NCBI GenBank assembly: GCA_050948825.1
Contig: JBMNEO010000007.1
Coordinates: forward strand, 1 to 64,000
Reading direction: 5' to 3'
Length of the DNA stretch: 64,000 nt
From: DUQX01 sp050948825
Lineage (GTDB): Bacteria; Bacillota; Dethiobacteria; DTU022; UBA8154
The translations under genes were made by a program, and so were the position numbers. The notes below the pieces were generated by a model, which searched no databases, was not told the origin of the DNA, and was given only the letters and a program-made list of their open reading frames with translations. This document shows positions 26,563 through 36,177 of this stretch, in pieces; the stretch's first letter is position 1, and each line of letters begins with the position of its first letter.

Positions 26563-27351
26563 TTAATAATATGGATCTACTGATTGTGCGGTTGAGAGTG
26601 CTTCCTCAACCGGCAGATCGCATGTTAACTCAAAAAGCTTGTTCTCTTTAGTCCATCTAACGTTCACGATACCATAACGAAGTTCGGCAACCATATATTC
26701 TATACCCCCCAGGCGACGGAAATAGACTTCCGCATCGCTGCCGTATCCTACACCGGCTGCTCCTTTTCCCACGATGTCCTCCTGCTGGAAAAGTATATTA
26801 TGCTCGTTAGCCAAAAAGTCGAGCATAATAATCCATTTGTCGCCTGTTTGAAGATACTGGGCAGATATTAGATCTATCTCCGCTATGCTCCGGGGGTAAT
26901 AGAGCGCCCCGGGATAAAGATCGAGCAGCTCTTCTAAGGAGGTATCTGTAAGATTTGTTTGGTAGGTTATGGTTCCTTCCATATCCGATTCAGGCGGCGG
27001 TGGTGTTGATTTGTTAGGGGCTGTTTCCTCACCGTACTTATACTGTACAAGGACAAAATCATCGCCCACGATCTTTTTTAATCCCTGAAAGACCCAGCCG
27101 AAGGGTACCGCTTCTCCTGTCTGCGTAAATCCGATAATTCCGGCTGTTAGTATCAACGTTACTAAGGCGGCGGCAATTTTAAGCCGGGCCGTTGGTTTAC
27201 GTTTTTTCTTTGGTGTATTTTGCAACCTTTCAAACAGATCGATTGTGCCTTCGATCTTTTGCCATGTTTTCTCCGGATCAGGCGGAGCATAGCTTTGCAT
27301 TTCTTCTGTAACAGTTTTTCTTATATAATCATCCAAATGTTTTTCATTCAT
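26563..27351 (-). CDS. Membrane anti-sigma factor, DUF4367-like C-terminus
   Basis: A 262-aa protein with a cytoplasmic N-terminus (about 1-55), one membrane segment (IAAALVTLILTAGIIGF, about 57-73) and an extracellular domain resembling DUF4367 (YYPRSIAEIDLIS ... WIIMLDFLANEHNILFQQED). It lies directly after, and is probably co-transcribed with, the ECF sigma gene at 27369, so it most likely holds that sigma inactive. The signal is unknown. It is convergent with dctM with only about 20 bases between. Confidence 0.75.
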   Translation of the reverse strand: MNEKHLDDYIRKTVTEEMQSYAPPDPEKTWQKIEGTIDLFERLQNTPKKKRKPTARLKIAAALVTLILTAGIIGFTQTGEAVPFGWVFQGLKKIVGDDFVLVQYKYGEETAPNKSTPPPPESDMEGTITYQTNLTDTSLEELLDLYPGALYYPRSIAEIDLISAQYLQTGDKWIIMLDFLANEHNILFQQEDIVGKGAAGVGYGSDAEVYFRRLGGIEYMVAELRYGIVNVRWTKENKLFELTCDLPVEEALSTAQSVDPYY

Positions 27352-27368
27352 CCTAAATCACCGCCTTT

Positions 27369-27893
27369 TCAGAGGTTAGCAGAATCATTTTCCTCTTTCA
27401 GTAAGTGGTTTTTGATGGCCAGGCGTGCTCTTCGTAAACGGGTTTTAACCGTCCCCAGTGCTACCCCCATTATCTCCGCTATTTCTTTTTGTTGAATTTC
27501 CTGGAAGTAAAAAAGGAGAATTAATGCTTTCATATCTTCCGGAAGCTTGTTTATGGCTTTATGTATTTCCCGGGCAAGTTCTTTTTTATCCATTTCGGCA
27601 ACAGGATCTGCCCGGGAGTTGTTCGGAAGGCTTTCAAAGAAATCATCGGAAAGTGCGATTGCCTTTTGTGAACTTCTTAAAAAGTCGATGGACCTGTTAG
27701 TAGTAGTTCTCACGAGCCAGTGTTTTATTTTTTTTCTGTCCCGAATATCGCCGGCTTTAAAATACAGCGTGACAAAGACTTCCTGTACGATGTCTTCGGC
27801 AAGCTGAACGTCTTTAATAATAGAGACGGCTATACTGTAAACCAGGTTTTGGTATTCGAAATAAATTTTTTTTAACCAGCTTTTATCACCCAT
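27369..27893 (-). CDS. ECF-type RNA polymerase sigma factor (SigW-like)
   Basis: Extracytoplasmic-function sigma factor, about 174 aa. Region 2 is seen as AEDIVQEVFVTLYFKAGDI and TTTNRSIDFLR. Region 4 is seen as INKLPEDMKALILLFYF and KEIAEIMGVALGTVKTRLRR. I choose ATG 27893, preceded by GGAGG on the minus strand, over an upstream frame start. It forms a two-gene unit with the anti-sigma at 26563. Target promoters were not identified. Confidence 0.9.
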   Translation of the reverse strand: MGDKSWLKKIYFEYQNLVYSIAVSIIKDVQLAEDIVQEVFVTLYFKAGDIRDRKKIKHWLVRTTTNRSIDFLRSSQKAIALSDDFFESLPNNSRADPVAEMDKKELAREIHKAINKLPEDMKALILLFYFQEIQQKEIAEIMGVALGTVKTRLRRARLAIKNHLLKEENDSANL

Positions 27894-28096
27894 AAGCGAC
27901 CTCCGTTTATAAAGCATTTATTTGCTAACACCGGCGGCAAATCCTGCATAAAGCAAAAAAGGGAGAATTTTATCTCTTATGAATCCTTCTTCCGTTATAT
28001 ATTGGTTGCCGGTAAAAAAATGAAAATCCTGCTAAAAGAGGCAGAACTTTTTCCAGTATAAACCGTCCAAATTATAAGAGGATAATTTAGGATTTT

Positions 28097-28186
28097 TTGC
28101 GACAGCGAGAACCGTCCCCAATGTCGCATAGAACAAATTGATGGCGCACCAAAGTGCGACACTAGGGACGGTTCTTGCTGTCGCAA
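28097..28186. repeat. 90-base palindromic repeat, copy 1
   Basis: Outer arms of 22 bases (28097-28118 and 28165-28186) match with one mismatch and carry the core AGAACCGTCCC. Inner arms TGTCGCA (28122-28128) and TGCGACA (28155-28161) nest within. A related element is at 55205-55274. It lies just before the GH18 gene and can fold into a long hairpin. Beyond this repeat nothing is seen in 27894-28197. Confidence 0.8.
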
Positions 28187-28197
28187 GGAATTTTTTT

Positions 28198-29514
28198 ATG
28201 AAGAAAGGAATGGTTATCATAATGAAATACTATATCAAATACTATATGAAATACTTCTCGTTCCTATCAGCACTAATTATTATTTCATTAATTATTTTTA
28301 CTTTCACTGCCTGTGCTCAGGAACAGGGGGAGGAAGTAAAGGTTTTTGTTGACGGCCTTCCGGTTTCTACCGATGTACAACCTGTCATTCAAAACGCCAG
28401 GACCCTTGTTCCTTTTCGCACAATAGCAGAAGCGCTAAATATAAAAGTAAGCTGGGAAAGCGCTGCACAAACAGTTGAAGCGTCCGATGGCGAAACCTTG
28501 ATCAGATTGCAAATCAATAATAAGAACGCATGGCGAAACGGACAGAATGTTCCTGTAGATGTACCTCCGGTAATTATTGCTGGAAGGACATTAATACCGC
28601 TGCGCTTTTTTAGTGAAGCCTTTAATTGTGATGTATTATGGGATGCAGATACATACAGAGTTGATATTATATCCTGTCCTAAAGAAATGAACGTAATCGG
28701 CTTTTATGCCCTGGGGGACAGTAAAACCAGCAGTTGGACAAATCTTTTCCGCAAGGCTTATCCTGAAACCGGTACCGGCAACACTGATGTTGTTGATGCA
28801 CTGGCCCTTGGCTGGTACAGCCTTGACGAGCGGGGAAACCTTCTTACCTGGAGCGAGACGGGCTGGCAGCGCCCTGCCGGCTGGGAAAATGTACTGCGAG
28901 CTGCAGAAGAGTACAGCCTGAAAACCGAGATGACTGTACACGCAACCGACAGGTACGGTACCCTTTCCTCTCTGCTTGCAGACAAAGCCGCGTCCGCCGG
29001 GCTAATTGAAGCGCTTGTGGAAGAAGCGGCACTCTACGGAGGGGTTAACCTTAACTTTGAAGAGTTCGGATATACCGGAAGCAGTGATGAATTTAGCAAC
29101 GATTTAATAAATAAAAGGCAGCTGTTAAATGAATTTGTCCGCCGCTTATCCGCTGAACTAAAAACAGCAGGGAAGAGTTTGACGCTGACAATCCACCCGC
29201 CTAACAGCGTTTATCGCGGTTATGATTACGGGGTTCTGGGTGAAATAGCCGACCGGATTATCCTCATGGCCTATGACTACGGGCCAAAGCCGGAACCGTT
29301 AAACCTTGTGGCACAGGCTGCAGAAATGGCCGGAGAAGTTGTCCCGCCCTACAAGCTGGTCCTGGGTATTTGTGCTCCTTATGAAACAGCAGAGAGTATT
29401 GTAGAGAAGATAGGGGCAGCCAGGCGTTTTAACCTGCAGGGCGTAGCAATCTGGCGTTTGGGTTTGGTTAGCCAAGAGATGTGGCAGAGTTTCCGGGATA
29501 AGCTTTCGAAATGA
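28198..29514 (+). CDS. Stalk-domain lipoprotein with GH18-type glycosidase domain
   Basis: Seen: an N-terminal membrane segment and a possible lipobox ending FTAC (about 32-35). A copper-amine-oxidase-N stalk domain follows (VFVDGLPVSTDVQPVI, RTLVPFRTIAEALN, RTLIPLRFFSEAFN). The C-terminal half is a glycoside hydrolase family 18 barrel with the catalytic-Glu segment GGVNLNFEEFG and RIILMAYDYG. Likely a cell-surface or spore-wall glycosidase acting on peptidoglycan or chitin-like sugars; the substrate is not shown. 438 aa from ATG 28198 (AAGGA upstream); ATG 28222 is an alternative start. Confidence 0.8.
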   Translation: MKKGMVIIMKYYIKYYMKYFSFLSALIIISLIIFTFTACAQEQGEEVKVFVDGLPVSTDVQPVIQNARTLVPFRTIAEALNIKVSWESAAQTVEASDGETLIRLQINNKNAWRNGQNVPVDVPPVIIAGRTLIPLRFFSEAFNCDVLWDADTYRVDIISCPKEMNVIGFYALGDSKTSSWTNLFRKAYPETGTGNTDVVDALALGWYSLDERGNLLTWSETGWQRPAGWENVLRAAEEYSLKTEMTVHATDRYGTLSSLLADKAASAGLIEALVEEAALYGGVNLNFEEFGYTGSSDEFSNDLINKRQLLNEFVRRLSAELKTAGKSLTLTIHPPNSVYRGYDYGVLGEIADRIILMAYDYGPKPEPLNLVAQAAEMAGEVVPPYKLVLGICAPYETAESIVEKIGAARRFNLQGVAIWRLGLVSQEMWQSFRDKLSK

Positions 29515-29658
29515 AGAAGAAATGACTTGGCTGTACCATTGCAGTTATCCTGCTTGTAATAGCGATCATTGGTATAGCCCTTTCAGCACAAAACAGTTGG
29601 CGCAGCCAGAAGTTTTAGGGAATGGGTGGGAAGGTTTTGGAAATAGTTTTGCATAAAC

Positions 29659-30408
29659 CTAATGGTTAAAATCAACCAAAATTGTATCATCGGTGGTAGG
29701 ATAAAGGCTTCCGCCTTTGGGTTCCTGACTGATGCTTATCTGTTGTATCTCTTGAATATTTTTTTGGTGGAGATAAAGCTCACCGTATTGATCCATGATA
29801 CGCAAAAGACCCCCGTTTTCTCTCCTTACGGGTTTAATCAACCATATTTGATAGTCATAATAGGCATTATCCTCCAGGTTTTGCACAAAGCAGTATAGCT
29901 CATCACGATTGCTGTTTACCCATATTATTCCGTTAATGCTAGAAAGCCGTCCTTTTTGGGGATCAATCAGATACTGAACCGTATCCGTATCATATGTAAC
30001 AAAGTGCGGCATATCTTCTGCTACAAAAGACGGAATGTCTTTTGCCCCAACAGGGGGTTGCTCCCATGAATCCGAAGGCTGCCGGCCCTGAATTGTAACT
30101 AATGCTAGTATAAGCATTCCTATTAAGGCAACAGAAGCAGCTCCCCAGATGGTTGATGCTGATGTTTGTAACGTTTTACGATTGGCTTGCCGGTGCATAT
30201 AATATTTCCGTAAACTCTTATATAGTTGGACCGAAGGGTGAACTCTTGTGTTGTCTTTTAAAAGTTCAGACCATTCTTTGTACAACTTCCGGCATGAGCT
30301 GCACCCGGCAAGATGTTCCTGCAAGGATTGAGCTCTTATTAAGGGTAAATTGCCCAATATGTCATCGACAATTTCAATTTCAAATTGTTTGCATTGTGAC
30401 GAGTTCAT
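29659..30408 (-). CDS. Zinc-finger anti-sigma factor (RskA-like)
   Basis: 249-aa protein. N-terminal anti-sigma zinc finger with HLAGCSSCRKLY (about 32-43), one membrane segment (VALIGMLILALVTIQG, about 93-108), and a C-terminal extracellular RskA-like domain (YDYQIWLIKPVRRENG). It lies 12 bases after the ECF sigma gene at 30421 and would control it. The 140 bases beyond its 3' side hold only a short hydrophobic open frame without a usable start. Confidence 0.8.
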   Translation of the reverse strand: MNSSQCKQFEIEIVDDILGNLPLIRAQSLQEHLAGCSSCRKLYKEWSELLKDNTRVHPSVQLYKSLRKYYMHRQANRKTLQTSASTIWGAASVALIGMLILALVTIQGRQPSDSWEQPPVGAKDIPSFVAEDMPHFVTYDTDTVQYLIDPQKGRLSSINGIIWVNSNRDELYCFVQNLEDNAYYDYQIWLIKPVRRENGGLLRIMDQYGELYLHQKNIQEIQQISISQEPKGGSLYPTTDDTILVDFNH

Positions 30409-30420
30409 ATCGATGTCTCC

Positions 30421-30966
30421 TTAAGGTTCCAGCCAGCCCATTTGAATAAATTGCTTTCGAATATTTTTCACTCCATAGCGAATCCAGGACTTAACCGTTC
30501 CCAGCGGGCGGCCTGTTAATTCGGCCAATTCATTTTGCCGCAACGATCGGAAATAGGTAGCTGTTAACGCTTCGCGCTGAGGTTCGGGCAAATGCCGCAA
30601 CGATTCATGCAAGCTTTCCATATCGAGCTTCATTAATACTGAATCGGCGGTGGGATCCGTGTTGCTAATACCGGCAGGTTCTACGGTAACATTGAGTTCC
30701 TGCCGCTTTTGTTTTCGTAAGCGGTCGATGGCTCTGCTCCTGGTTTTAACCCCCAGCCATGCCTTGATGCTGCCCCTTTCCGGATCGTATTGCTCCGGGT
30801 GCTGTATTATTTCCAAAAAGACATCATGGCATAGATCTTCTGCTTCGACAGGATCGTGGAGTAGGTGCAGGGCGATTTTATATACAAAGGAAACATTTTG
30901 CCGGTAAAGATCATTAAACCATTGCAGTGAACGTTCTGTTTGCTGGCAACTAGACAATTTCTTCAC
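30421..30966 (-). CDS. ECF-type RNA polymerase sigma factor (SigK/RpoE-like)
   Basis: Second ECF sigma factor of the window. Region 2: DPVEAEDLCHDVFLEII and KTRSRAIDRLRKQKRQ. Region 4: LPEPQREALTATYF and QNELAELTGRPLGTVKSWIR. The start is uncertain; GTG 30966 gives 181 aa, while the open frame reaches 31050. It is co-transcribed with the RskA-like anti-sigma downstream. The divergent neighbour is the NEW3/ABC operon, a plausible target. Confidence 0.85.
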   Translation of the reverse strand: MKKLSSCQQTERSLQWFNDLYRQNVSFVYKIALHLLHDPVEAEDLCHDVFLEIIQHPEQYDPERGSIKAWLGVKTRSRAIDRLRKQKRQELNVTVEPAGISNTDPTADSVLMKLDMESLHESLRHLPEPQREALTATYFRSLRQNELAELTGRPLGTVKSWIRYGVKNIRKQFIQMGWLEP

Positions 30967-31101
30967 CCGCTTTAAGGAATTCCGACTAATTATTTTATAT
31001 AACAAGATGAAAAAAAAATCAAACCCTATAAATCCAAAATAGCTATTCATTCGTAACTATATATGGAGGACATGAGGACAATCTGAAAAGGAGGGAATAT
31101 C

Positions 31102-32274
31102 TTGAAGCACTATTTACGAAAAACCGCGGTTGTGCTAACACTATTATTGGGTTTAATGGGGGGGATTTTATTTCCTGTTGCTTCCGCTTCGGCGGCGAGC
31201 AGCGTATCAATGTTTACAAAATATGCAGGGATTGCCGTTACGCCCGGTGAATCAATTAATTATTCCATTGACATTATTAATAACAGCAGCTCCATCCAGC
31301 GGGTTTCTCTGCAAGTAGTTGAGCAGCCGGAAGGCTGGGAAACAAGTTTAACCGCAGGCGGGTGGAGCATTAGCCAGCTTTCTATCAGGCCTCAAGATGA
31401 AGAGAGTTTCAACCTGCAGACCGAAGTGCCTTTGCAAGTGGAAAAAGGCAGCTATAACTTTTTGATCAGCGCTACTGATACAGGCGGCGGAACCAGTACA
31501 TTGCCTATTACAATTGAGGTTACGGAACAGGGCACTTTCAAGACCGAACTGGAATCTGAACAACCCAGCATGGAGGGCAATGCCGATTCCAGCTTTAAGT
31601 ACCAGCTTACTCTAAGAAACCGTACCGCAGATGAGCAGCTTTTTGCCCTTTCTGCCGCTGCACCCCGGGGATGGAGTGTTGACTTTGAAGTTTCCGCCCA
31701 AAAAGTAACCTCTGTTAAAGTAGATGCCAATGCAAGCCAGAATATCAATGTCACCATTGATCCACCTGCTGAAATTGAAGCCGGAAAATATACTATCCCC
31801 GTGACCGCCCAGGCGGGTTCTTTTTCGGCAAAGGAAGAACTGGAAGTAAATATCACCGGTACTTACAAAATGGAGCTGACCACCCCCACCGGCCGGTTAA
31901 GTACCGATATTACCGCCGGTAAAGAGAGGATGGTCGAACTGCAGTTGAACAATACCGGGTCGGCAGAATTGATAGATATTAAACTAAATCAATCCGCCCC
32001 TGTTGATTGGGAAGTTACTTTTGAACCGGAGAATGTTGATTCTTTGCTTCCGGGTGAATCTACAACCGTAAAAGCTCACATAAAATCGAGCGATAAGGCC
32101 ATCGCCGGGGATTATGTGGTTAGCCTCCAGGCCCAGACCCCTGAGGTATCCGACAGCGCTGATTTTCGTATAACGGTTAAGGCATCTGCCCTTTGGGGTT
32201 GGATTGGCGTGCTGATTATTGCCCTGGTAGGAGCAGGGGTCTACTACCTTTTCCGTCGATATGGGAGGCAATAA
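31102..32274 (+). CDS. Surface NEW3-domain protein with C-terminal membrane anchor
   Basis: 390 aa: a signal peptide (KTAVVLTLLLGLMGGILF, cleavage probable after the ASASA region), three Ig-like repeats of the NEW3 type (EQPEGWETSLTAGGWSI, APRGWSVDFEVSAQ, SAPVDWEVTFEPENVDSL), and a C-terminal membrane segment (IGVLIIALVGAGVYYLF) followed by RRYGRQ. The NEW3-ATPase-permease triad recurs in Firmicutes; its cargo is unknown. TTG 31102 follows AAGGAGGG. The stop overlaps the ATG of the ATPase gene by one base. Confidence 0.82.
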   Translation: MKHYLRKTAVVLTLLLGLMGGILFPVASASAASSVSMFTKYAGIAVTPGESINYSIDIINNSSSIQRVSLQVVEQPEGWETSLTAGGWSISQLSIRPQDEESFNLQTEVPLQVEKGSYNFLISATDTGGGTSTLPITIEVTEQGTFKTELESEQPSMEGNADSSFKYQLTLRNRTADEQLFALSAAAPRGWSVDFEVSAQKVTSVKVDANASQNINVTIDPPAEIEAGKYTIPVTAQAGSFSAKEELEVNITGTYKMELTTPTGRLSTDITAGKERMVELQLNNTGSAELIDIKLNQSAPVDWEVTFEPENVDSLLPGESTTVKAHIKSSDKAIAGDYVVSLQAQTPEVSDSADFRITVKASALWGWIGVLIIALVGAGVYYLFRRYGRQ

Positions 32275-33215
32275 TGACAAAAGAAAGCATTATTAAACTA
32301 GACGGGTTAACCAAAAAATATGGAGATTTTACGGCTGTCGATCATTTATCGTTAACTGTTGATCGCGGTGAAATATTCGGGTTGCTGGGGCCCAATGGAG
32401 CCGGGAAGACAACCACCATCCTGATGATGCTGGGCCTGTCGGAACCTACTTCAGGAGAGGTTGAAGTATGCGGAATTGACCCTACTTTTTACCCCTTGTT
32501 GGTAAAAGAAAAAGTGGGGTACCTTCCCGATGAGGTAGGTTTTTATGAAAACATGAGCGGTTTGGAAAACATCCTTTACACGGCAGCACTTAACGGTATT
32601 GATTCCTCTTTAGCCGGGGAAAGGGCAGAGCGCCTGTTGGAACAAGTAGGCTTAACCCAAAAAATTCACGCCAAAGTACAGACCTATTCCCGGGGGATGA
32701 AACAACGTTTGGGCCTGGCTGATATATTAATTAAAGAACCGGAAGTAATTATCCTTGATGAACCTACCAGCGGTATCGATCCCGAGGGTGTGCGCGAACT
32801 GCTGGCACTGATCAAGCAGCTGAGCCGGGAAAGAGGCATGACAGTTTTGTTATCTTCCCACCACCTGCATCAGATACAACAAATCTGCGATCGCGTAGGC
32901 CTTTTTGTCGAGGGGAAATTAATCGCTGTGGGGCCAATTAAAGAACTGGCCGCCAGCCTGTTTAAAAGCGATCCCATCCTGCTGGAAGCAGAGGCGGAAA
33001 ATGTTGATGAGGGGTTAGTTGCCGCTATAAAAGCACACCAATATGTAACAAAAGTTGAGCGCGACCAGCACCGTTTATTAGTCTATTGCCGGGAGAATAT
33101 TGGTGCGGAGATTGCAAATATCATAGTAAACCACGGTGCGGGGCTGAACCATTTAAGTCAGCACGATTATGGCCTGGATGAGATTTATCACCGCTATTTT
33201 GAAGGAGGGAGGTAG
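32274..33215 (+). CDS. ABC transporter ATP-binding protein
   Basis: Nucleotide-binding subunit of an ABC exporter, 313 aa. Walker A GPNGAGKTT, signature YSRGMKQRLGLA, Walker B VIILDEPTSGIDPEG, and H-loop SSHHLHQIQ are all intact. ATG 32274 overlaps the stop of the NEW3 gene (TAATG), so translation is coupled. It pairs with the permease at 33220, five bases downstream. Confidence 0.93.
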   Translation: MTKESIIKLDGLTKKYGDFTAVDHLSLTVDRGEIFGLLGPNGAGKTTTILMMLGLSEPTSGEVEVCGIDPTFYPLLVKEKVGYLPDEVGFYENMSGLENILYTAALNGIDSSLAGERAERLLEQVGLTQKIHAKVQTYSRGMKQRLGLADILIKEPEVIILDEPTSGIDPEGVRELLALIKQLSRERGMTVLLSSHHLHQIQQICDRVGLFVEGKLIAVGPIKELAASLFKSDPILLEAEAENVDEGLVAAIKAHQYVTKVERDQHRLLVYCRENIGAEIANIIVNHGAGLNHLSQHDYGLDEIYHRYFEGGR

Positions 33216-33219
33216 CAAT

Positions 33220-34236
33220 ATGGCAGCTTTCGAAAAGCTAAGTGCAATATTTAGCCAAACATCCATTAGCCCGCAAAGATATTATGAATCACGGCACCCC
33301 TTTTGGGTGATCGTGCAAAAGGAGGTAATGGACCATATCAACAGCTGGAGATTTGTTATTTTACTGGCCTTGATGTTCCTAACAACCATTGCCTCACTGT
33401 ATACGGCGATGTCCAGCCTTCAAAGTGCACTTGCGGAAGATACCTCAACATCCTTTGTCTTTTTAAAGCTATTTACCGCTACTGATGGCACCCTGCCTCC
33501 TTTTATTACCTTTATCAGCTTGCTGGGGCCGATTATCGGCATTGCCCTGGGCTTTGATGCGGTCAACTCAGAGCGCAGCAGGGGCACTTTGAGCCGGCTG
33601 CTGGCCCAGCCCATTCCGCGGGATTATATTATTAATGCCAAACTTGTCGCTTCGTTATTAGTTGTCACTATCATGATTATTACCCTGGGGTTGTCGATGA
33701 TCGGGTTCGGTATATTGTTAACCGGTATACCCCCTGCCCCGGAAGAATTCTGGCGGGTATTCTTTTTCCTGCTGGTTAGTATTGTATATATCGGCGTCTG
33801 GCTGAATTTGGCGATTATGTTTTCTGTCAGGTTTAAACAATCGGCCACATCCGCCTTATCCAGCCTTGCGGTATGGTTGTTTTTCAGCCTGTTTTATTCG
33901 ATGATTGTTAACATCATTGTAAAAGCCACCGCCCCCACCCAGGTAACAGATGCCGGCCAGATCATCGCTTATCAAGGGTTTGTTCAAAATTTGTTACGCA
34001 TATCCCCCAGCCAGCTTTTTAGCGAGGCAACGTCAACTTTGCTGGTTCCCACTATTCGCACGCTTGGTCCGATTACCGTGGAGCAGGCTTACGGCGCTAT
34101 TGCAGGGCCGCTGCCGTTAGGGCAAAGCATACTGCTGGTTTGGCCCCAGTTGACATGCCTAGTGGCTGCGGCTTTTATTATCTTTGGCCTTTCCTATGTC
34201 CTGTTTATGAAACAAGAGGTTCGCTCCCGTATGTAG
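33220..34236 (+). CDS. ABC transporter permease (ABC-2 type)
   Basis: Membrane subunit of 338 aa with six predicted membrane segments. Seen: WRFVILLALMFLTTIASLY, then LGPIIGIALGFDAVNSERSR and GTLSRLLAQPIPRDYIINAK, the ABC-2 signature for gliding-motility/NosY-like permeases. ATG 33220 follows GGAGGGAGG. It completes the NEW3-ATPase-permease operon, which ends at the terminator at 34328. Confidence 0.9.
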   Translation: MAAFEKLSAIFSQTSISPQRYYESRHPFWVIVQKEVMDHINSWRFVILLALMFLTTIASLYTAMSSLQSALAEDTSTSFVFLKLFTATDGTLPPFITFISLLGPIIGIALGFDAVNSERSRGTLSRLLAQPIPRDYIINAKLVASLLVVTIMIITLGLSMIGFGILLTGIPPAPEEFWRVFFFLLVSIVYIGVWLNLAIMFSVRFKQSATSALSSLAVWLFFSLFYSMIVNIIVKATAPTQVTDAGQIIAYQGFVQNLLRISPSQLFSEATSTLLVPTIRTLGPITVEQAYGAIAGPLPLGQSILLVWPQLTCLVAAAFIIFGLSYVLFMKQEVRSRM

Positions 34237-34327
34237 AACTATTCGCGTGGAACTATTGTAGAACTAATATAAGCGTGGATAATTACTATGTGGATAATTC
34301 AAAAAGTGGACCGCATTTTATGCAGGT

Positions 34328-34369
34328 AAAAGGGTTTTTCTTTCCTTTGTGAGAGAAAACCCTTTTTTG
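34328..34369. terminator. Bidirectional terminator between ABC permease and pucR
   Basis: AAAAGGGTTTTTCTTTC and GAGAGAAAACCCTTTT can pair, with T-runs on both strands. It serves the plus-strand ABC operon and the minus-strand regulator gene. Confidence 0.85.
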
Positions 34370-34373
34370 CTTT

Positions 34374-35930
34374 CTAGATTTGCTCTCCCCGCATACTCTC
34401 CAGTTCTAATATCTTGTAAGTTAAGTATACCTGAACACATTCTTCGAAGTTATTAAAATCCAGCGCGGTTACTTCAGCAATCTGTTTCAGGCGATAGTTC
34501 ATCGTGTTTCTATGAATGAATAACTTTTCTGCAGAAAGCATAGTATTCTTGTCTGTACCTAGATAGGTGTAAAGGGTTGAATAAAGATTTGTTTCCTTTT
34601 GTGCATCGTATTCCTTTAACTTAAGGGGTGCTGGATGGAGCAGGTCTTTTAATTGATGATTTTTGTCTGCCAGGCCGAGCAGGTGATAAATTCTATAATC
34701 GGGGTAATAGAATAATGTCTTTAGACTAAAAAGGCAGCTTCCTATTTCCAGGGCTTTTTGGGCCTGGCGGTAAGCTCTTTGTAAATTGGCGATATTTTTA
34801 AACCGGGCGCTTATTCCCGCCTGCAAGCGGTAATCTTTCAGGCATTTTTCTAACTTTGACATTATCTTCTCTATTTGTTCATCTTTTTTAGAGATAAAGG
34901 TTATAATCTGATTTTGATAAAAAATGGACCGGGAACAGGTGAGCTGATGATCAATATAATCCCGAAGAAAATCAACCAGGTGATAATTGGCAATATCTTC
35001 GTTGTGAAAATCGATTACTATCAGGTATAAATTGCTTTCCAATTTTAGCCCCGCAGTTTTAAGCCTCTCTCGCAGGTGTTCCCGATTTTGAATGGTGTTA
35101 TCCAGAAGGTCAATTAATATGTTTTCGTACATTAGCCCCTTGATATGGTAATAGTTTCTATTTTTTTGCATCTCCTCGGAGATAACGTCACAGAGGAGCT
35201 GGATGGTGCGGTAATCTTCTTTTTTGAATTTTTGATTATGCTCCAAAACGCCCAGGTAACCTACTAACTTGTTATTGATAATGATTTTTCCGTGGATCCT
35301 GCGAATTTTTTCCGAAAAACCTGTGTCTGTTAGCAAGGGGTCTTTGCTATCTGCTATTTTTTTTACAACACCTTCTTTTTTAAAAATAGAAACTAAATCA
35401 TAGGAGCAATAACCTTTGGTTACCAGTTCATTCCATACCAGATCATCTACCTGGTCTTTCTTTGTATAAGCCAGCAGCTTGTAGCTGGTGTCTACCAGGA
35501 GCATGGGATTGTTTAATAGCTGGTAGCCCATATCTATGATGTATTGGAGCCCTCTGCCTTTAATCAGACTGTGGAGGAGGGTGGCAGAACTATGCAGGAA
35601 ACTCTGTTCCCTGCTAAGGATATCTTGGGCTTTATTAAAAAGTTGATGCAAATCGCAGTTATTTTTCAGGAGAGCATAATCAGTAAAGTACCTGGAAAGT
35701 TGTTCCGGCAGGATGCCGCAGTCGTTGAGACCTAAAAAGGCGGGAACGGGTGAAGGATTATCCTTATCCAGAAATGAGGTTCTGCCGACATATAGAGTGT
35801 TACTATCGAAGTTTCTCTGCCCTTTTAATAATAAATTAATCTTGTGGATTTCCTGATTTCCACGAGATAACTTAACCTGTTGCAAATCATCACTTAGCAG
35901 TGAAAAAAGTTCCCTGGTTGTGATATCCAT
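34374..35930 (-). CDS. PucR-family transcriptional regulator
   Basis: 518 aa. The C-terminal HTH of the PucR/CdaR type is seen in SAEKLFIHRNTMNYRLKQIA. The central part holds a GGDEF-like degenerate domain (LYLIVIDFHNEDIANYHLVD, then AGISARFKNIANLQRAYRQA). The N-terminal part resembles a sensory domain. PucR proteins often activate catabolic genes next to them. ATG 35930 follows GGGAGG on the minus strand. It is divergent from the two flavoenzyme genes at 36283 and 38382, the most likely targets. Confidence 0.85.
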   Translation of the reverse strand: MDITTRELFSLLSDDLQQVKLSRGNQEIHKINLLLKGQRNFDSNTLYVGRTSFLDKDNPSPVPAFLGLNDCGILPEQLSRYFTDYALLKNNCDLHQLFNKAQDILSREQSFLHSSATLLHSLIKGRGLQYIIDMGYQLLNNPMLLVDTSYKLLAYTKKDQVDDLVWNELVTKGYCSYDLVSIFKKEGVVKKIADSKDPLLTDTGFSEKIRRIHGKIIINNKLVGYLGVLEHNQKFKKEDYRTIQLLCDVISEEMQKNRNYYHIKGLMYENILIDLLDNTIQNREHLRERLKTAGLKLESNLYLIVIDFHNEDIANYHLVDFLRDYIDHQLTCSRSIFYQNQIITFISKKDEQIEKIMSKLEKCLKDYRLQAGISARFKNIANLQRAYRQAQKALEIGSCLFSLKTLFYYPDYRIYHLLGLADKNHQLKDLLHPAPLKLKEYDAQKETNLYSTLYTYLGTDKNTMLSAEKLFIHRNTMNYRLKQIAEVTALDFNNFEECVQVYLTYKILELESMRGEQI

Positions 35931-36177
35931 CTTGTTGCCTCCCATTTTCCGCATTGTGCATAGTGAACATAAACAGGATCTTCTTTTGTAAACCGTAACA
36001 ATGTTTTTTCCCGGGACCCGTAATAAAATTAGGATAGTGAAATTTGTAACAAGCTCCCGGAACAGACCTGGCTTTTGGTAGGCATTTGTTGGAAGGGAGG
36101 GAGTTGAACGCTAATATAACCCTAACAGTAATATACCAGAAACACGTACTACAAACAAATGTGGTTGCCGTTTCTAA

